Assembly (NCBI GenBank): GCA_910587005.1
Contig: CAJULB010000001.1
Span: 186,001 to 250,000 of the forward strand
DNA length: 64,000 nucleotides
Source of the DNA: an uncultured Christensenellaceae bacterium
GTDB taxonomy: Bacteria; Bacillota; Clostridia; Christensenellales; Borkfalkiaceae
Direction: 5' to 3'
The notes beneath the pieces are model-generated. The model was not told the origin of the DNA, made no database searches, and saw nothing but the letters and a program-made list of their open reading frames with translations. Below, one piece after another: positions 49,679 through 58,794 of this stretch. Numbering within the stretch: the stretch's first letter is position 1; each line of letters begins with the position of its first letter. Both the position numbers and the translations under genes were made by a program.

Positions 49679-50482
49679 TTATAAAAGTTCGGCATCGCAA
49701 AAGTACGCCGATGACATATTAAGTTCGTCTTTTATTTTAAGATAAATTTTATTGAAACCGTAGTTTTCCGCCGAATAATGCGTAAGGTGAATTACGTTTA
49801 TTCCCCTTGAAACAAGCGCGGAAATTTCGTGATGCTTCATATCGCTTGAAACGAAAACGTCCGCGCCGTTGGCTGCGGCAAAAGCGATAGCCTTATCGTC
49901 GCAACCCGCCCCGCAGAACGAGGCAACGCGCTTAATATCCTTTTTACTGTTTCCGTAAGCAAGCGCACGCTTTGTATTAAACTCTGCGCCGACTGCCTTT
50001 ACGTAACTGCTGAATTTTTGCGGTTGAACCGCATATATCCTGCCGTAACCGCCGTTTGTAACGGGTGCGAGAATTTTAGTTTTTTCTTCGTTTTCAAGAG
50101 CTTCGCCGCCCAAACCGCGCATTAAGTAATAATCTATACCGTTAGGCGCGGCATCGAAATTGAGGTGCATTGATATAACCGAAATACCGCGCTTTATGCA
50201 CTCGGCAAGGGCTTGCGCCTGCGGGTCCGACGTTAAATCGAACCTTGATATACCGCCGTAGATTGCGGGGTGATGGGTAACTATTAAATTATAACCGCTT
50301 TTTTTTGCCTGCGCAACGGTTTTCGGCGATAAATCGAGAGAAAACAGCGCGCCGTTTATTTCTGCTCCGCCGTTAATGATTATACCGCTGTTGTCGTACA
50401 TTTTATACTTTGCGCAAAACTCGTCGGAGAGCGCAACGGGCGCAACTTCTTCAAGCTTTTTCAAAACGTCATTTAATTTCAC
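49679..50482 (-). CDS. Nif3-like dinuclear metal centre hexameric protein
   Basis: This 267-residue member of the NIF3/YqfO family is close to the short form without the CutA-like insert. Metal-binding blocks are VTHHPAIYGGISRF near residue 70 and HLNFDAAPNGIDYYL. Near the C-terminus are FVSSDMKHHEIS and VIHLTHYSAENYG with the last His and Glu. It may act as a GTP cyclohydrolase-like or scaffold protein, but the role is unsettled. It overlaps trmK by 14 bases, an order (trmK-nif3) that is conserved in Firmicutes. Confidence 0.92.
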   Translation of the reverse strand: MKLNDVLKKLEEVAPVALSDEFCAKYKMYDNSGIIINGGAEINGALFSLDLSPKTVAQAKKSGYNLIVTHHPAIYGGISRFDLTSDPQAQALAECIKRGISVISMHLNFDAAPNGIDYYLMRGLGGEALENEEKTKILAPVTNGGYGRIYAVQPQKFSSYVKAVGAEFNTKRALAYGNSKKDIKRVASFCGAGCDDKAIAFAAANGADVFVSSDMKHHEISALVSRGINVIHLTHYSAENYGFNKIYLKIKDELNMSSAYFCDAELL

Positions 50483-51116
50483 CTTTCAGCACTCCTTCAA
50501 GATACTTTGCCTTTTTTTCTATTTCCGCGCGGGCTTGTCCGCTTAAATTCCGCTGTAAATACAACTGTTTTTTTTCAAGCTCGCCCCGCACATATGCCTT
50601 AGTTACGGGGCTTTCAAGCCTTTGTCCGAAGTCGAGCTCGGCATCGGTATACGGGCGGAAATTTCCAACCCGCTTACCCTTTAAAACGTAATAAAATTTA
50701 CCGCCGTTTTCAAACGGTTCGTCAACGGTTATTTCCGCGCCGTTTTTTAAAAGAAATTCGCGTACTTCGCGCACATTGCGCATAGGCTGAAACACGAATA
50801 ACTTCGGGATATATGAGGACGTAAGTATGTTTACAATCTCTTCGCCGCCCATTCCCGCAATCAAAATTTCGTCGGTGTCTTCGTCAATTTTTTCAAGTCC
50901 GTTACAGCAAACCGACTTTACCGCGCCGTTTTTTATGTATACGGAGAGAAGCTTTTCCGCTTTTTCAAGACATTTTGCGCTTATATCCGAAATTGTTGCG
51001 TTTTTGCACAGCCTGTTTTCAAGCATATATTCGGTGCAATAGCCGTGGTCGCAGCCTATATCCGCAAAGCTTTCGCACTTTTCGAGGTAAGCGCAAAGTT
51101 TTTTTATTCTGTCCAT
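50469..51116 (-). CDS. trmK: tRNA (adenine(22)-N1)-methyltransferase
   Basis: TrmK methylates A22 of tRNA. The start is put at the ATG at 51116 (MDRIKKLCAYLEKC). The frame remains open 20 codons further, but that stretch is unlike the family. The 215-residue enzyme has the SAM site SFADIGCDHGYCTEYML, the ISDISAKCLEKA acidic turn, and the catalytic-type block ILIAGMGGEEIVNIL. A C-terminal coiled coil (ELEKKQLYLQRNLSGQARAEIEKKAKYLEGV) is typical of TrmK. No clear ribosome site is visible. Confidence 0.92.
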   Translation of the reverse strand: MDRIKKLCAYLEKCESFADIGCDHGYCTEYMLENRLCKNATISDISAKCLEKAEKLLSVYIKNGAVKSVCCNGLEKIDEDTDEILIAGMGGEEIVNILTSSYIPKLFVFQPMRNVREVREFLLKNGAEITVDEPFENGGKFYYVLKGKRVGNFRPYTDAELDFGQRLESPVTKAYVRGELEKKQLYLQRNLSGQARAEIEKKAKYLEGVLKGEIK

Positions 51117-51251
51117 ATAACATAGTTTATAAAATTGCAGAGATACAAGCAGAACAAGGAGCGCGAGCATTTTCAAGGGGAGTTTACTTTGCGTAAATGA
51201 CCCGCAGAAAAGCGGAACGCGACACCGTTATGCGCCGTATATATGCAATTT

Positions 51252-52310
51252 TTAAGTATCTAAAAAGTCTTTTAAATGCTTTGACCGCGACGGGTGGCGC
51301 AGTTTTCTTAAAGCCTTTGCTTCAATCTGGCGTATACGTTCGCGGGTGACGTTGAACTCTCTGCCGACTTCTTCCAAGGTGCGGGGCCTTCCGTCGTCAA
51401 CGCCGTAACGTAAACGAAGAACCTTTTCCTCGCGCGGAGTAAGGCTGTTTAAAACGGACAAAAGCGTTTCTTTAAGCATTGTGGTGGAAACGCTGTCCGA
51501 AGGGGTAACGGTTTTATCGTCCTCGATAAAGTCGCCGAGGTGGCTGTCCTCTTCCTCGCCGATAGGCGTTTCAAGGGAAACGGGGTCCTGCGCAATGCGC
51601 TGAATTTCACGGACGCGTTCCTCGCTGATATTCATTTCCGCGGCGATTTCCGCAGGGGTCGGCTCTCTGCCGTATTTCTGCAAAAGTATGCGGGAAACGC
51701 GCGTTAATTTATTGATTGTTTCGACCATATGCACGGGGATACGGATTGTACGCGCCTGGTCGGCTATGGCGCGGGTGATTGCCTGCCTTATCCACCACGT
51801 GGCATAGGTTGAGAATTTAAAGCCTTTCTGATAGTCGAATTTTTCAACGGCTTTCATAAGACCTAAGTTGCCTTCCTGAATTAAATCGAGGAACAGCATA
51901 CCGCGCCCTACGTAGCGTTTTGCAATGGAAACCACAAGCCTTAAATTTGCTTCGGAAAGCTTCTTTTTCGCTTCCTCGTCACCCTCCTGCATTCTGCGGG
52001 CAAGCTCGATTTCGTCGTCTGCGGAAAGAAGGGGCACTCTGCCGATGTCTTTTAAATACATCTTGACGGGGTCGTCAAGACCTATATCGGAAAGCGCCTG
52101 TTCGTAAAGCTCTCTGTCCCTTTCGGCTTCGTCGATAATCTGGATACCCGCCTCGGCAATAGACTTGTATACAAAGTCCATTTGCGCGGGAGTGGTTTCA
52201 TACTTTTCCATAATGTCGCAAAGCGTGTTTGTGGTTATAGAGCCTTTCGAGCCGTAGGTATCTATAATGTGTTTTAAAATTTCGTTTAATTTCTGGTCGG
52301 ATAAATTCAT
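51252..52310 (-). CDS. rpoD: Primary sigma factor sigma-A (RpoD)
   Basis: This is the housekeeping sigma factor that reads the TTGACA/TATAAT promoters noted throughout the window. The 352-residue Firmicutes-length protein has a short N-terminal domain, then DDPVKMYLKDIGRVPLLSADDE (region 1.2). Region 2 follows (FSTYATWWIRQAITRAIADQ with the -10 contacts), then region 3, then region 4 (TLEEVGREFNVTRERIRQIEAKALRKLRHP). It follows dnaG with a one-base TAATG overlap, the classical dnaG-rpoD arrangement. Confidence 0.97.
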   Translation of the reverse strand: MNLSDQKLNEILKHIIDTYGSKGSITTNTLCDIMEKYETTPAQMDFVYKSIAEAGIQIIDEAERDRELYEQALSDIGLDDPVKMYLKDIGRVPLLSADDEIELARRMQEGDEEAKKKLSEANLRLVVSIAKRYVGRGMLFLDLIQEGNLGLMKAVEKFDYQKGFKFSTYATWWIRQAITRAIADQARTIRIPVHMVETINKLTRVSRILLQKYGREPTPAEIAAEMNISEERVREIQRIAQDPVSLETPIGEEEDSHLGDFIEDDKTVTPSDSVSTTMLKETLLSVLNSLTPREEKVLRLRYGVDDGRPRTLEEVGREFNVTRERIRQIEAKALRKLRHPSRSKHLKDFLDT

Positions 52311-54100
52311 TACCTTTCTCCGCTTTTTATTTTTTTCTTTTGGATAAGAAGCTGTTGCAATTCCAAAGCAAGCTGTTTTCTTTTATTTAAATCTGTTTCG
52401 GCTTCGGCTTGCCGCCTGACCGTTTCTATTATTTCATCAATATCGTTGAGTTTAAGCGATTTAACGCAGTCGAAAAAATATTTTTCCGCAACCTCGCCCG
52501 AAAGCGCGTTACCGTCGGAATAATCTAAAATTTTAGTTAATTCGGTGAACTCCTCAGTATTTTCTTCAAAAAACTCAAACAGTTCGGAAGGTCTTACGCG
52601 CTCGTTAAGCAAAATTTTAGAACGCACATACTTTGCGATAATTTCGTGTACCCCGTCCTTGAACGGAATACTTGAAATATCCGCATCCTTCGTAAATTTA
52701 GCTCCAAACAAAAACGCCGCAATTATAAACCGCGAAGCCTTTTTCGGCACCGAGCTGTCGTCCTTTCTTTCCGGTCTTTGCTCGGCGGCAGGTTTAGGCA
52801 CGCTCGGCGCGGAGTTCAAATCGCGCTTCAATGACTCATAGGAAATGCCCGTCTGGTCGCGCAACCTCTTCAACAAATCCTCCTGTTCGGAGGCGCTGTC
52901 CGCGGTCTTGATTATTTTAAGCGCTTCGGAAACATATTTCTGCTTATCCTCGCTGTTGGAAATATCAAGCTTTCCACGCGCCGTTTTAAGCTTGTAGTCT
53001 ATTAACGGCATTGCGGAATTAAGACAGCTTTGATAGCCATCGGCTCCGCGCTGTTTTATAACGTCGTCGGGGTCAAGTCCTTCGGGCAGAGGCACAACCT
53101 TTACGTTAAGCCCAGCTTCCTTTAAAATTTCCAGACCGCGCATATTTGCTTTCTGTCCCGCGCTGTCGCCGTCGTAGCTTATTAAAATATTGTCGGTATA
53201 TCTTTTTAAAAGCCTTGCTTGCTCTTGCGTGAGCGAAGTACCCATACTTGCCACAACGTTTTTAAAGCCAGCCTGATACAGCGAAATCGTATCCATATAG
53301 CCTTCGACTACAATCACTTCACTTATAGTTTGGGTTTTTCTAAGCTTTTTTAAAAGGTTAATGTTGTAAAGCGTTTTACTTTTATTGAAAACTATTGTTT
53401 CCTTGGTGTTTTTATACTTTGCAAAATCCGTCTTTTTAAGCACCCTGCCACCGAATGCGACAACCTCGTCCATTGCGTTGATAATGGGATAAATTAATCT
53501 TCCGCCCTGCGCGTCTAAAAGTCTTCCGTCAACCTCGTTAATCGCGCCGCTGTCTATCATATCCTGCTTTGAATAGCCTTTCGACAATAAAAACTTAGGC
53601 AAATCGTAAAAGTTAAGGCTTGCGCCCAATCCGAATTTACGGACAATTTCGGACGGAATTTTTCGGCTCAGTATATAATTTATATGCTCGTCGGCATTGC
53701 CTGAGTTAAGATTTTTTAAATAAAAGTGTGCGCAATCGTTCAAGATTTTTAAAATTGCGTCTTTTTTGCGTTTCAGTTCAACGGTTCTCTGGTTATCGAA
53801 CCCCGTCTGCGGCATTGTAAGGCCGGCTCTGTCCGCAAGCAGTTTAACCGCGTCCATAAAGTCGATATTTTCCAGCCCCTGCACGAATTTGATAACGTCG
53901 CCCGATTCTCCGCACCCGAAACAGTGATAGTACTGGTCGGCTTCGTTAATGGCAAACGACGGAGTTTTTTCGTGGTGAAACGGACAGCAAGCCCAATAGC
54001 TTCCGCCGCGCCGTTCAAGCGAAACGTAACCGCTTGCAACCTCCACTATATTCGTTTTTTCTTTCAGGGTCTGTAAAAACCCCTGTAATTCCGTCGCCAT
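52310..54100 (-). CDS. dnaG: DNA primase
   Basis: DnaG makes RNA primers at the replication fork. The 596-residue protein begins with the CHC2 zinc-binding domain (CCPFHHEKTPSFAI..YHCFGCGESGDVIKFV). It continues with the catalytic TOPRIM core (EVIVVEGYMDTISLYQAGFKNVVASMGTSLT, then ILISYDGDSAGQKANMRG). It ends in a helicase-binding region that is shorter and more divergent than in Bacillus. It is coupled to rpoD downstream. The dGTPase gene ends ten bases upstream of it. Confidence 0.97.
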   Translation of the reverse strand: MATELQGFLQTLKEKTNIVEVASGYVSLERRGGSYWACCPFHHEKTPSFAINEADQYYHCFGCGESGDVIKFVQGLENIDFMDAVKLLADRAGLTMPQTGFDNQRTVELKRKKDAILKILNDCAHFYLKNLNSGNADEHINYILSRKIPSEIVRKFGLGASLNFYDLPKFLLSKGYSKQDMIDSGAINEVDGRLLDAQGGRLIYPIINAMDEVVAFGGRVLKKTDFAKYKNTKETIVFNKSKTLYNINLLKKLRKTQTISEVIVVEGYMDTISLYQAGFKNVVASMGTSLTQEQARLLKRYTDNILISYDGDSAGQKANMRGLEILKEAGLNVKVVPLPEGLDPDDVIKQRGADGYQSCLNSAMPLIDYKLKTARGKLDISNSEDKQKYVSEALKIIKTADSASEQEDLLKRLRDQTGISYESLKRDLNSAPSVPKPAAEQRPERKDDSSVPKKASRFIIAAFLFGAKFTKDADISSIPFKDGVHEIIAKYVRSKILLNERVRPSELFEFFEENTEEFTELTKILDYSDGNALSGEVAEKYFFDCVKSLKLNDIDEIIETVRRQAEAETDLNKRKQLALELQQLLIQKKKIKSGER

Positions 54101-54109
54101 CTCTGTATT

Positions 54110-55126
54110 TTACTGCTCGTTCTGAAAAGTCCAGCCCTTGGGCACGAATAATTTATTGAACGTGTACACGGCGTATCTGTCCGTCATAGAGGAAAGATAG
54201 TCGCATACAACCTGTTCTTTGCCGTATTTATCAATGAGGTTTACATATGTTTCGGGCAAGGCTTCGGGCTTTTCCATAAAATATCCGAACATTGCCGTAA
54301 GCATTCTTTCAGCCTTTTCTTCCTCGCCGCGCGCGCTTTCTGAAAAATACACGTTTTCAAACATAAACGCACGCAGTTTTTCGCTTGCGTCCTCGACAAG
54401 CTTGTCCATTTTTACAAAATTTTTACTGTATGAAGTGCGGTAAACCGAGGATATTGCGGTATTAATCCGCTCGCGCGAGGTTTCGCCGAGGACTGCGCGT
54501 ATGCTTTCGGGAATATCTTCAAGCTTTAAAATACCCGCGCGAACTGCGTCGTCCAAATCGTGGTTTATGTATGCGATTCTGTCCGCAACCGAAACGCACT
54601 GCCCTTCAAGCGTTGCGGGATTATCGCTCTTTCTGTGGTTTAAAATACCGTCGCGCACCTCGTAGGTAAGGTTAAGCCCTTTGCCGTCCTTTTCAAGAAT
54701 ATCAACAACCCTAAGCGACTGCACGTTGTGCTTAAAGCCCGCGGGAGAGAGCTTTGCAAGTATTCTTTCGCCGCTGTGTCCGAACGGCGTGTGACCGAGG
54801 TCGTGACCGAGCGCAATCGCTTCGCACAAGTCCTCGTTCAGCGATAATGTGCGGGCGATAGAGCGGGCAATCTGCGCAACGTCCAGCGTGTGAGTAAGGC
54901 GGGTTACGTAATGGTCGCCCTCGGGCGAGAAAAATACCTGCGTTTTGTTTTTAAGTCTGCGGAACGCCTTGCAGTAGATAATTCTGTCGCGGTCGCGCTG
55001 AAAATCCGTGCGCATTTCGCAGGGCTGTTCTTCAAGCTGTCTGCCGCGGGTGTCCTTAGACTTGCACGCAAACGGCGAAAGAAAAGCTTCTTCTATTTTA
55101 TACGTTCTTTCTTTCAGCGAATGCAT
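54110..55126 (-). CDS. dgt: dGTPase-like HD-domain triphosphohydrolase
   Basis: This enzyme hydrolyses dGTP or related dNTPs to nucleosides and triphosphate. The 338 residues carry the dGTPase signature RTDFQRDRDRIIYCKAFRRLKNKTQVF. The metal-binding HD motif set is visible as THTLDVAQIARSIA and GHDLGHTPFGHSGE. The C-terminal metal/His block is VRDGILNHRKS with SVADRIAYINHDLDDA. It precedes dnaG, an order seen in several clostridia. AAGGCGG lies before the ATG. The 180 bases upstream hold only AT-rich sequence and a small AAGGCTTCGCCTT palindrome. Confidence 0.93.
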   Translation of the reverse strand: MHSLKERTYKIEEAFLSPFACKSKDTRGRQLEEQPCEMRTDFQRDRDRIIYCKAFRRLKNKTQVFFSPEGDHYVTRLTHTLDVAQIARSIARTLSLNEDLCEAIALGHDLGHTPFGHSGERILAKLSPAGFKHNVQSLRVVDILEKDGKGLNLTYEVRDGILNHRKSDNPATLEGQCVSVADRIAYINHDLDDAVRAGILKLEDIPESIRAVLGETSRERINTAISSVYRTSYSKNFVKMDKLVEDASEKLRAFMFENVYFSESARGEEEKAERMLTAMFGYFMEKPEALPETYVNLIDKYGKEQVVCDYLSSMTDRYAVYTFNKLFVPKGWTFQNEQ

Positions 55127-55306
55127 TTATATACCGCCTTATTTTCTCTTCCTCTAATTAATACGAAAAAATTTTCAAAATTACTTTTTTTTGTGAAAAA
55201 ATTTGTTAAAAAATTGAAAACCGCTAATTTTCGCACCTATAAAAACGTAAGCTTGTTGTACCGAAGGCGAAGCCTTACAATGTATTGCGACGTTTATTTA
55301 AGGCTT

Positions 55307-56032
55307 TTATTTTCCGAAGCCGCCGCCGACCGACAATACCTCGCCAGTAATATAACTGCTTTCCGCAAGCATAACGCATGCTTCGGCAACTTCGCAAGGC
55401 AAACCTATTCTGCCCATGGGTACCGAGTTTTCAAGCTCTTCCATTTCCTGTGCGGAAAGGTGGGAATTCATTTCGGTATCAATAACGCCCGGGGAAACGC
55501 AGTTGACGCGCACATTGGAGGGCGCAAGCTCCTTGGCAAGCGCCTTTGTAAACGCAATGACCGCGCCCTTTGAGGCGGAATAAGCAACCTCGCAGCTCGC
55601 GCCGACTTCTCCCCAAACAGAAGAAATATTTATTATCGAGCCGCCGCCCGCAAAAACCATATTGTCGGTAACTTCGCGGCTGCACAAAAATATCGACTTT
55701 ACATTTACGTCGAAAATTCTGTTCCACTCTTTAAGCGTGGTGTCCTGAATGACCTTTATAAGCGAAACGCCCGCATTGTTGACAAGCACGTCCAACTTTT
55801 CGTAAATGGAAAAAAAGTCCTTAAACATTGTTTTGACCTGCTCCTCGTCGGAAACGTCTGCACGCAAAAGCACGGGGCAAAAGCCCTGCATATTAAACTC
55901 TTCCTGAGTTGCAAGCGCCGCCGCCTCGTTTTTATCGTAATTGAGCACAACTTCGTAACCGCGCTGTAAAAACGCGAGGGCTATCGCCTTGCCTATTCCC
56001 CTTGTTCCGCCCGTTATAAGTGCAGTCTTCAT
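55307..56032 (-). CDS. Short-chain dehydrogenase/reductase, FabG-like
   Basis: This 241-residue NAD(P)-binding SDR has the TGGTRGIGKAIALAF cofactor loop, LVNNAG, INISSVWGEVG with the catalytic Ser region, the YSASK Tyr/Lys pair, and a PGVIDTEM turn. It looks like a 3-oxoacyl-ACP reductase, but it lies at the end of the shikimate operon (ATGA overlap with aroK) instead of with fatty-acid genes. A different hydroxy/keto substrate is therefore possible. Confidence 0.87.
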   Translation of the reverse strand: MKTALITGGTRGIGKAIALAFLQRGYEVVLNYDKNEAAALATQEEFNMQGFCPVLLRADVSDEEQVKTMFKDFFSIYEKLDVLVNNAGVSLIKVIQDTTLKEWNRIFDVNVKSIFLCSREVTDNMVFAGGGSIINISSVWGEVGASCEVAYSASKGAVIAFTKALAKELAPSNVRVNCVSPGVIDTEMNSHLSAQEMEELENSVPMGRIGLPCEVAEACVMLAESSYITGEVLSVGGGFGK

Positions 56033-56523
56033 TTAATCAACTCCGCAATTTTACTTGCAATTTCTTCGGGACTGAGCCCGTCCGTATCCGTTACAATATC
56101 GGCAACCCGCATATAAACCGGCGACCTTTCTTCAAAAAGCGCTTTCATTTTTTGCTCTGCTCCGCCCTTTAACAGCGGGCGCGCGCCGTCGCCGTTAACG
56201 CGGCTTAAAAGCGTTTGCAAGCTTGTGCGCAGATACACTATTTTTCCGCTTTTCTTTAAAAGCGCAACGTTTTCTTCACGCAAAACGCAGCCGCCGCCCG
56301 TGGAAATAATAAGATTGTCCAGCGCGGAAGCTTTTTTCACTTCCTCGGTTTCAAGGTTACGGAAAGCCGTTTCGCCGTACTGCGAAAAAATTTCGTTAAT
56401 CGCGCCGCAGCTTTCAACTATCTTTTGGTCGGTATCGTAAACCTCCGCGCCGATAAGCTTTGCCAGTGCGCGCGCAACGGTGGTTTTTCCGCAAGCGGGC
56501 ATACCCGCAAGAATTACATTCAT
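56029..56523 (-). CDS. aroK: Shikimate kinase
   Basis: This kinase phosphorylates shikimate at the 3-hydroxyl. The 164-residue P-loop kinase has Walker A GMPACGKTTVARALA, the DTDQKIVE shikimate/Mg segment, and FRNLETEEVKKAS. The GGGCVLREEN block is present, as is an RPLLKG lid arginine region. It overlaps fabG downstream and aroQ upstream by four bases each, so the whole run is tightly coupled. Length is normal for AroK. Confidence 0.95.
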   Translation of the reverse strand: MNVILAGMPACGKTTVARALAKLIGAEVYDTDQKIVESCGAINEIFSQYGETAFRNLETEEVKKASALDNLIISTGGGCVLREENVALLKKSGKIVYLRTSLQTLLSRVNGDGARPLLKGGAEQKMKALFEERSPVYMRVADIVTDTDGLSPEEIASKIAELIK

Positions 56524-56939
56524 AATTTAAAGCTTTCCGCGGCTAAAATGTACGAATTTTTGCCGAAACCGCAAATAACGCCCCTGCATACTTCCGATAT
56601 AACCGATTTATGACGGAATTCCTCGCGCGCGTGCACGTTGGACATATGCACCTCTATAACCGGCGTTTTTACGGAAGCGATTGCGTCGCGTATTGCAATG
56701 CTGTAATGAGTATACGCGCCCGCGTTTAAAATTACTCCGTCAAAGCCGTTTTTATCTGCACTTTGAATTGCGGTGCATATTTCGCCCTCTATATTACTCT
56801 GAAAAAACTCGCATTTGTCGCCCTTGAAATGCACGGAAATTTCCGCGTTGATTTGGTCAAGGGTTTGCGTTCCGTAAACGCCTTTCTCGCGCTCGCCCGT
56901 CATATTGAGGTTTACGCCGTTTACAAATAAAAATTTCAT
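56520..56939 (-). CDS. aroQ: Type II 3-dehydroquinate dehydratase
   Basis: AroQ converts dehydroquinate to dehydroshikimate. The 139-residue class II enzyme has the opening FVNGVNLNMTGERE, which contains the GxNLN-like block (here VNLNMTG) and the essential tyrosine GVYGTQTLDQI. It continues with FFQSNIEGEICTAIQSA, the catalytic-His-type segment VILNAGAYTHYSIAIRDAI and EVHMSNVHAREEFR. Four-base overlaps join it to aroE and aroK. Confidence 0.95.
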   Translation of the reverse strand: MKFLFVNGVNLNMTGEREKGVYGTQTLDQINAEISVHFKGDKCEFFQSNIEGEICTAIQSADKNGFDGVILNAGAYTHYSIAIRDAIASVKTPVIEVHMSNVHAREEFRHKSVISEVCRGVICGFGKNSYILAAESFKL

Positions 56940-57742
56940 AATTGCTCCCTTTTATATTCTTCGAAAAGTATTTCCGCCTGCTTTACGTCAGCGGGCAAAT
57001 CCGCGAATATACACGCTGAATAATAAGCCTGATAGAAAAGCATTGCAAGTCCGTTTACGGTTTTTTTGTTGAAGCTTTCCGCAATCTGCAAAAAGCGGGT
57101 TTGGGCAGGCTCGTAAATGAGGTCAACGGCGACCTCGCATAAGCTTATAAGCTGTTCGCTTACGGGTGAAAACCCGACCGTTTCGTGCATACCCACGCCT
57201 GTTGCGTTGACTATCGCGTAATAGGGTTTGTTTTGCAATTGCCCCGCATATATCACGCCTTTAAACTCGTTTGCAACCGCCTGCGCCTTTTCAAAACTGC
57301 GGTTGTAAAGCGTGACCCGCGCGCCGTTATCTGTAAGTTTTTTTACCGCGCTTCTGCCCGCGCCGCCCGCGCCGAGTACAAGCACGTTTTTGCCGTTAAC
57401 GTCAACCCCGCCGTTTTTAAGCATAAGCTCAAAGCCCAGCCCGTCGGTATTGTAACCTGTTTTAGTTGCCGTTTTAACTGTATTCACCGCGCCGAAAACG
57501 CCCGCGTCACCCTCGACCTTATTAAGGTAAGGAATTATTGAAAGCTTGTACGGAATGGTAACGTTAAAACCGTCAAATTCATTAAAAAGCTTTTCAGTCA
57601 GGCTTACAAATTCGCCTTCCGCAACGGAAATCTTCTTATAATCTACGTTATAGCCGAGTTTTTTCGCCAAAAAACACTGAATTTGCGGGCTTTGCGATTT
57701 TGAAACGTCTTTTCCGACGACTGCAAGGTTCAGACTTTTCAT
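56936..57742 (-). CDS. aroE: Shikimate dehydrogenase
   Basis: AroE reduces dehydroshikimate with NADPH. The 268-residue enzyme has the shikimate-binding VVGKDVSKSQSPQIQ and DGFNVTIPYKLSIIPYL, where the Lys is catalytic. AVNTVKTATKTGYNTDGLGF follows. The nucleotide loop is VLGAGGAGRSAVKKL followed by LYNRSFEKA. The C-terminal NGLAMLFYQAYYS closes the fold. It overlaps aroB and aroQ by four bases on either side. Confidence 0.95.
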   Translation of the reverse strand: MKSLNLAVVGKDVSKSQSPQIQCFLAKKLGYNVDYKKISVAEGEFVSLTEKLFNEFDGFNVTIPYKLSIIPYLNKVEGDAGVFGAVNTVKTATKTGYNTDGLGFELMLKNGGVDVNGKNVLVLGAGGAGRSAVKKLTDNGARVTLYNRSFEKAQAVANEFKGVIYAGQLQNKPYYAIVNATGVGMHETVGFSPVSEQLISLCEVAVDLIYEPAQTRFLQIAESFNKKTVNGLAMLFYQAYYSACIFADLPADVKQAEILFEEYKREQL

Positions 57743-58791
57743 AATTTTTTAGCGCACTCCTTCAAAAACGCGGTATATTCCGAAAGCGAAAGCTTTATTT
57801 CCGCGCAACCGCCCACGCATTTTGGAACGATAAGAGAAACGTTTCCGTCCTCGTTCTTTTTGTCGTAAACAGCGTAAGCCGCCGCTTCTTCTATATTTTC
57901 GTATACGGGTATTTTTTTGAGTACGCAAAGTATTAAATTTTTTATATCCTCCGCGTATTGCCCCCCGCATATGTTTAACTTTTCGGCAATATACAGCTCG
58001 TAAAACATACCTATAAGCACAAACTCGCCGTGCGATTTTTTGCGGTAGAAAAGCTCTAACGCGTGCCCCGTTGTATGCCCTAAGTTAAGCGATTTTCTTT
58101 TACCGCTTAAATCGCGCTCGTCCTCGCAAACCACTTTCGCCTTGTGCGCTATGCAGTCGTAAGTAATGTCTTCCAAAAAATCATAATCGGTAAGACGCGC
58201 TGTGTTTAATTTAAGCTTTTTAAAAATTCCGCCGTCAAGCGCGCCGTATTTTACTATCTCGCCAAGTCCGCAGCGTATTTCCCTGTCGGTTAACGTTTTT
58301 AAAAACAGCGGGTCTGCAATCACTTCCTCGGGCTGGTAAAAAGTGCCTATTACGTTCTTTACCCCGCACATATCCACCGCCGTTTTACCGCCGACCGAGC
58401 TATCCACCTGCGACAAAAGCGTTGTAGGTATCTGCACAAGGTGTACTCCGCGCATATAAAGCGAAGCGGCAAGCCCCGCAATATCGCCTACTACGCCGCC
58501 GCCGAACGCGACAACCGTACAGGTGCGCTTCATACCCGCCTTTAACATATCCTTTAAAATTGCGATAAGGTTGTTATAGGTTTTACTGCTTTCGCCAGCA
58601 GGCAGAATGGTTACGGGAAAGTTATCCCCGAACGTCTGCCACATCATATGGCGGTAAATCGCAAAAACATTGCTGTCGGTAACTACGTAAATCTGCTTTT
58701 CGGCAAGCTTTTTTGCGTATTTTTCAAACGTGCCCGCACCGCAATGAATTATACTTTCCGCGGACTGCGCGTTGAGAGTTAAATCTTTCAT
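57739..58791 (-). CDS. aroB: 3-dehydroquinate synthase
   Basis: AroB cyclises DAHP to dehydroquinate using NAD+ and a divalent metal. The 350-residue enzyme has LPAGESSKTYNNL, VVAFGGGVVGDIAGLAASLYMRGV, and the IPTTLLSQVDSSVGGKTAVD block. GEIVKYGALDG supplies a metal-ligand Glu, and SLNLGHTTGHALE the His. All are intact. The gene is three bases from aroC and overlaps aroE. aroA and the DAHP synthase gene are not in this window. Confidence 0.95.
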   Translation of the reverse strand: MKDLTLNAQSAESIIHCGAGTFEKYAKKLAEKQIYVVTDSNVFAIYRHMMWQTFGDNFPVTILPAGESSKTYNNLIAILKDMLKAGMKRTCTVVAFGGGVVGDIAGLAASLYMRGVHLVQIPTTLLSQVDSSVGGKTAVDMCGVKNVIGTFYQPEEVIADPLFLKTLTDREIRCGLGEIVKYGALDGGIFKKLKLNTARLTDYDFLEDITYDCIAHKAKVVCEDERDLSGKRKSLNLGHTTGHALELFYRKKSHGEFVLIGMFYELYIAEKLNICGGQYAEDIKNLILCVLKKIPVYENIEEAAAYAVYDKKNEDGNVSLIVPKCVGGCAEIKLSLSEYTAFLKECAKKL

Positions 58792-58794
58792 ATT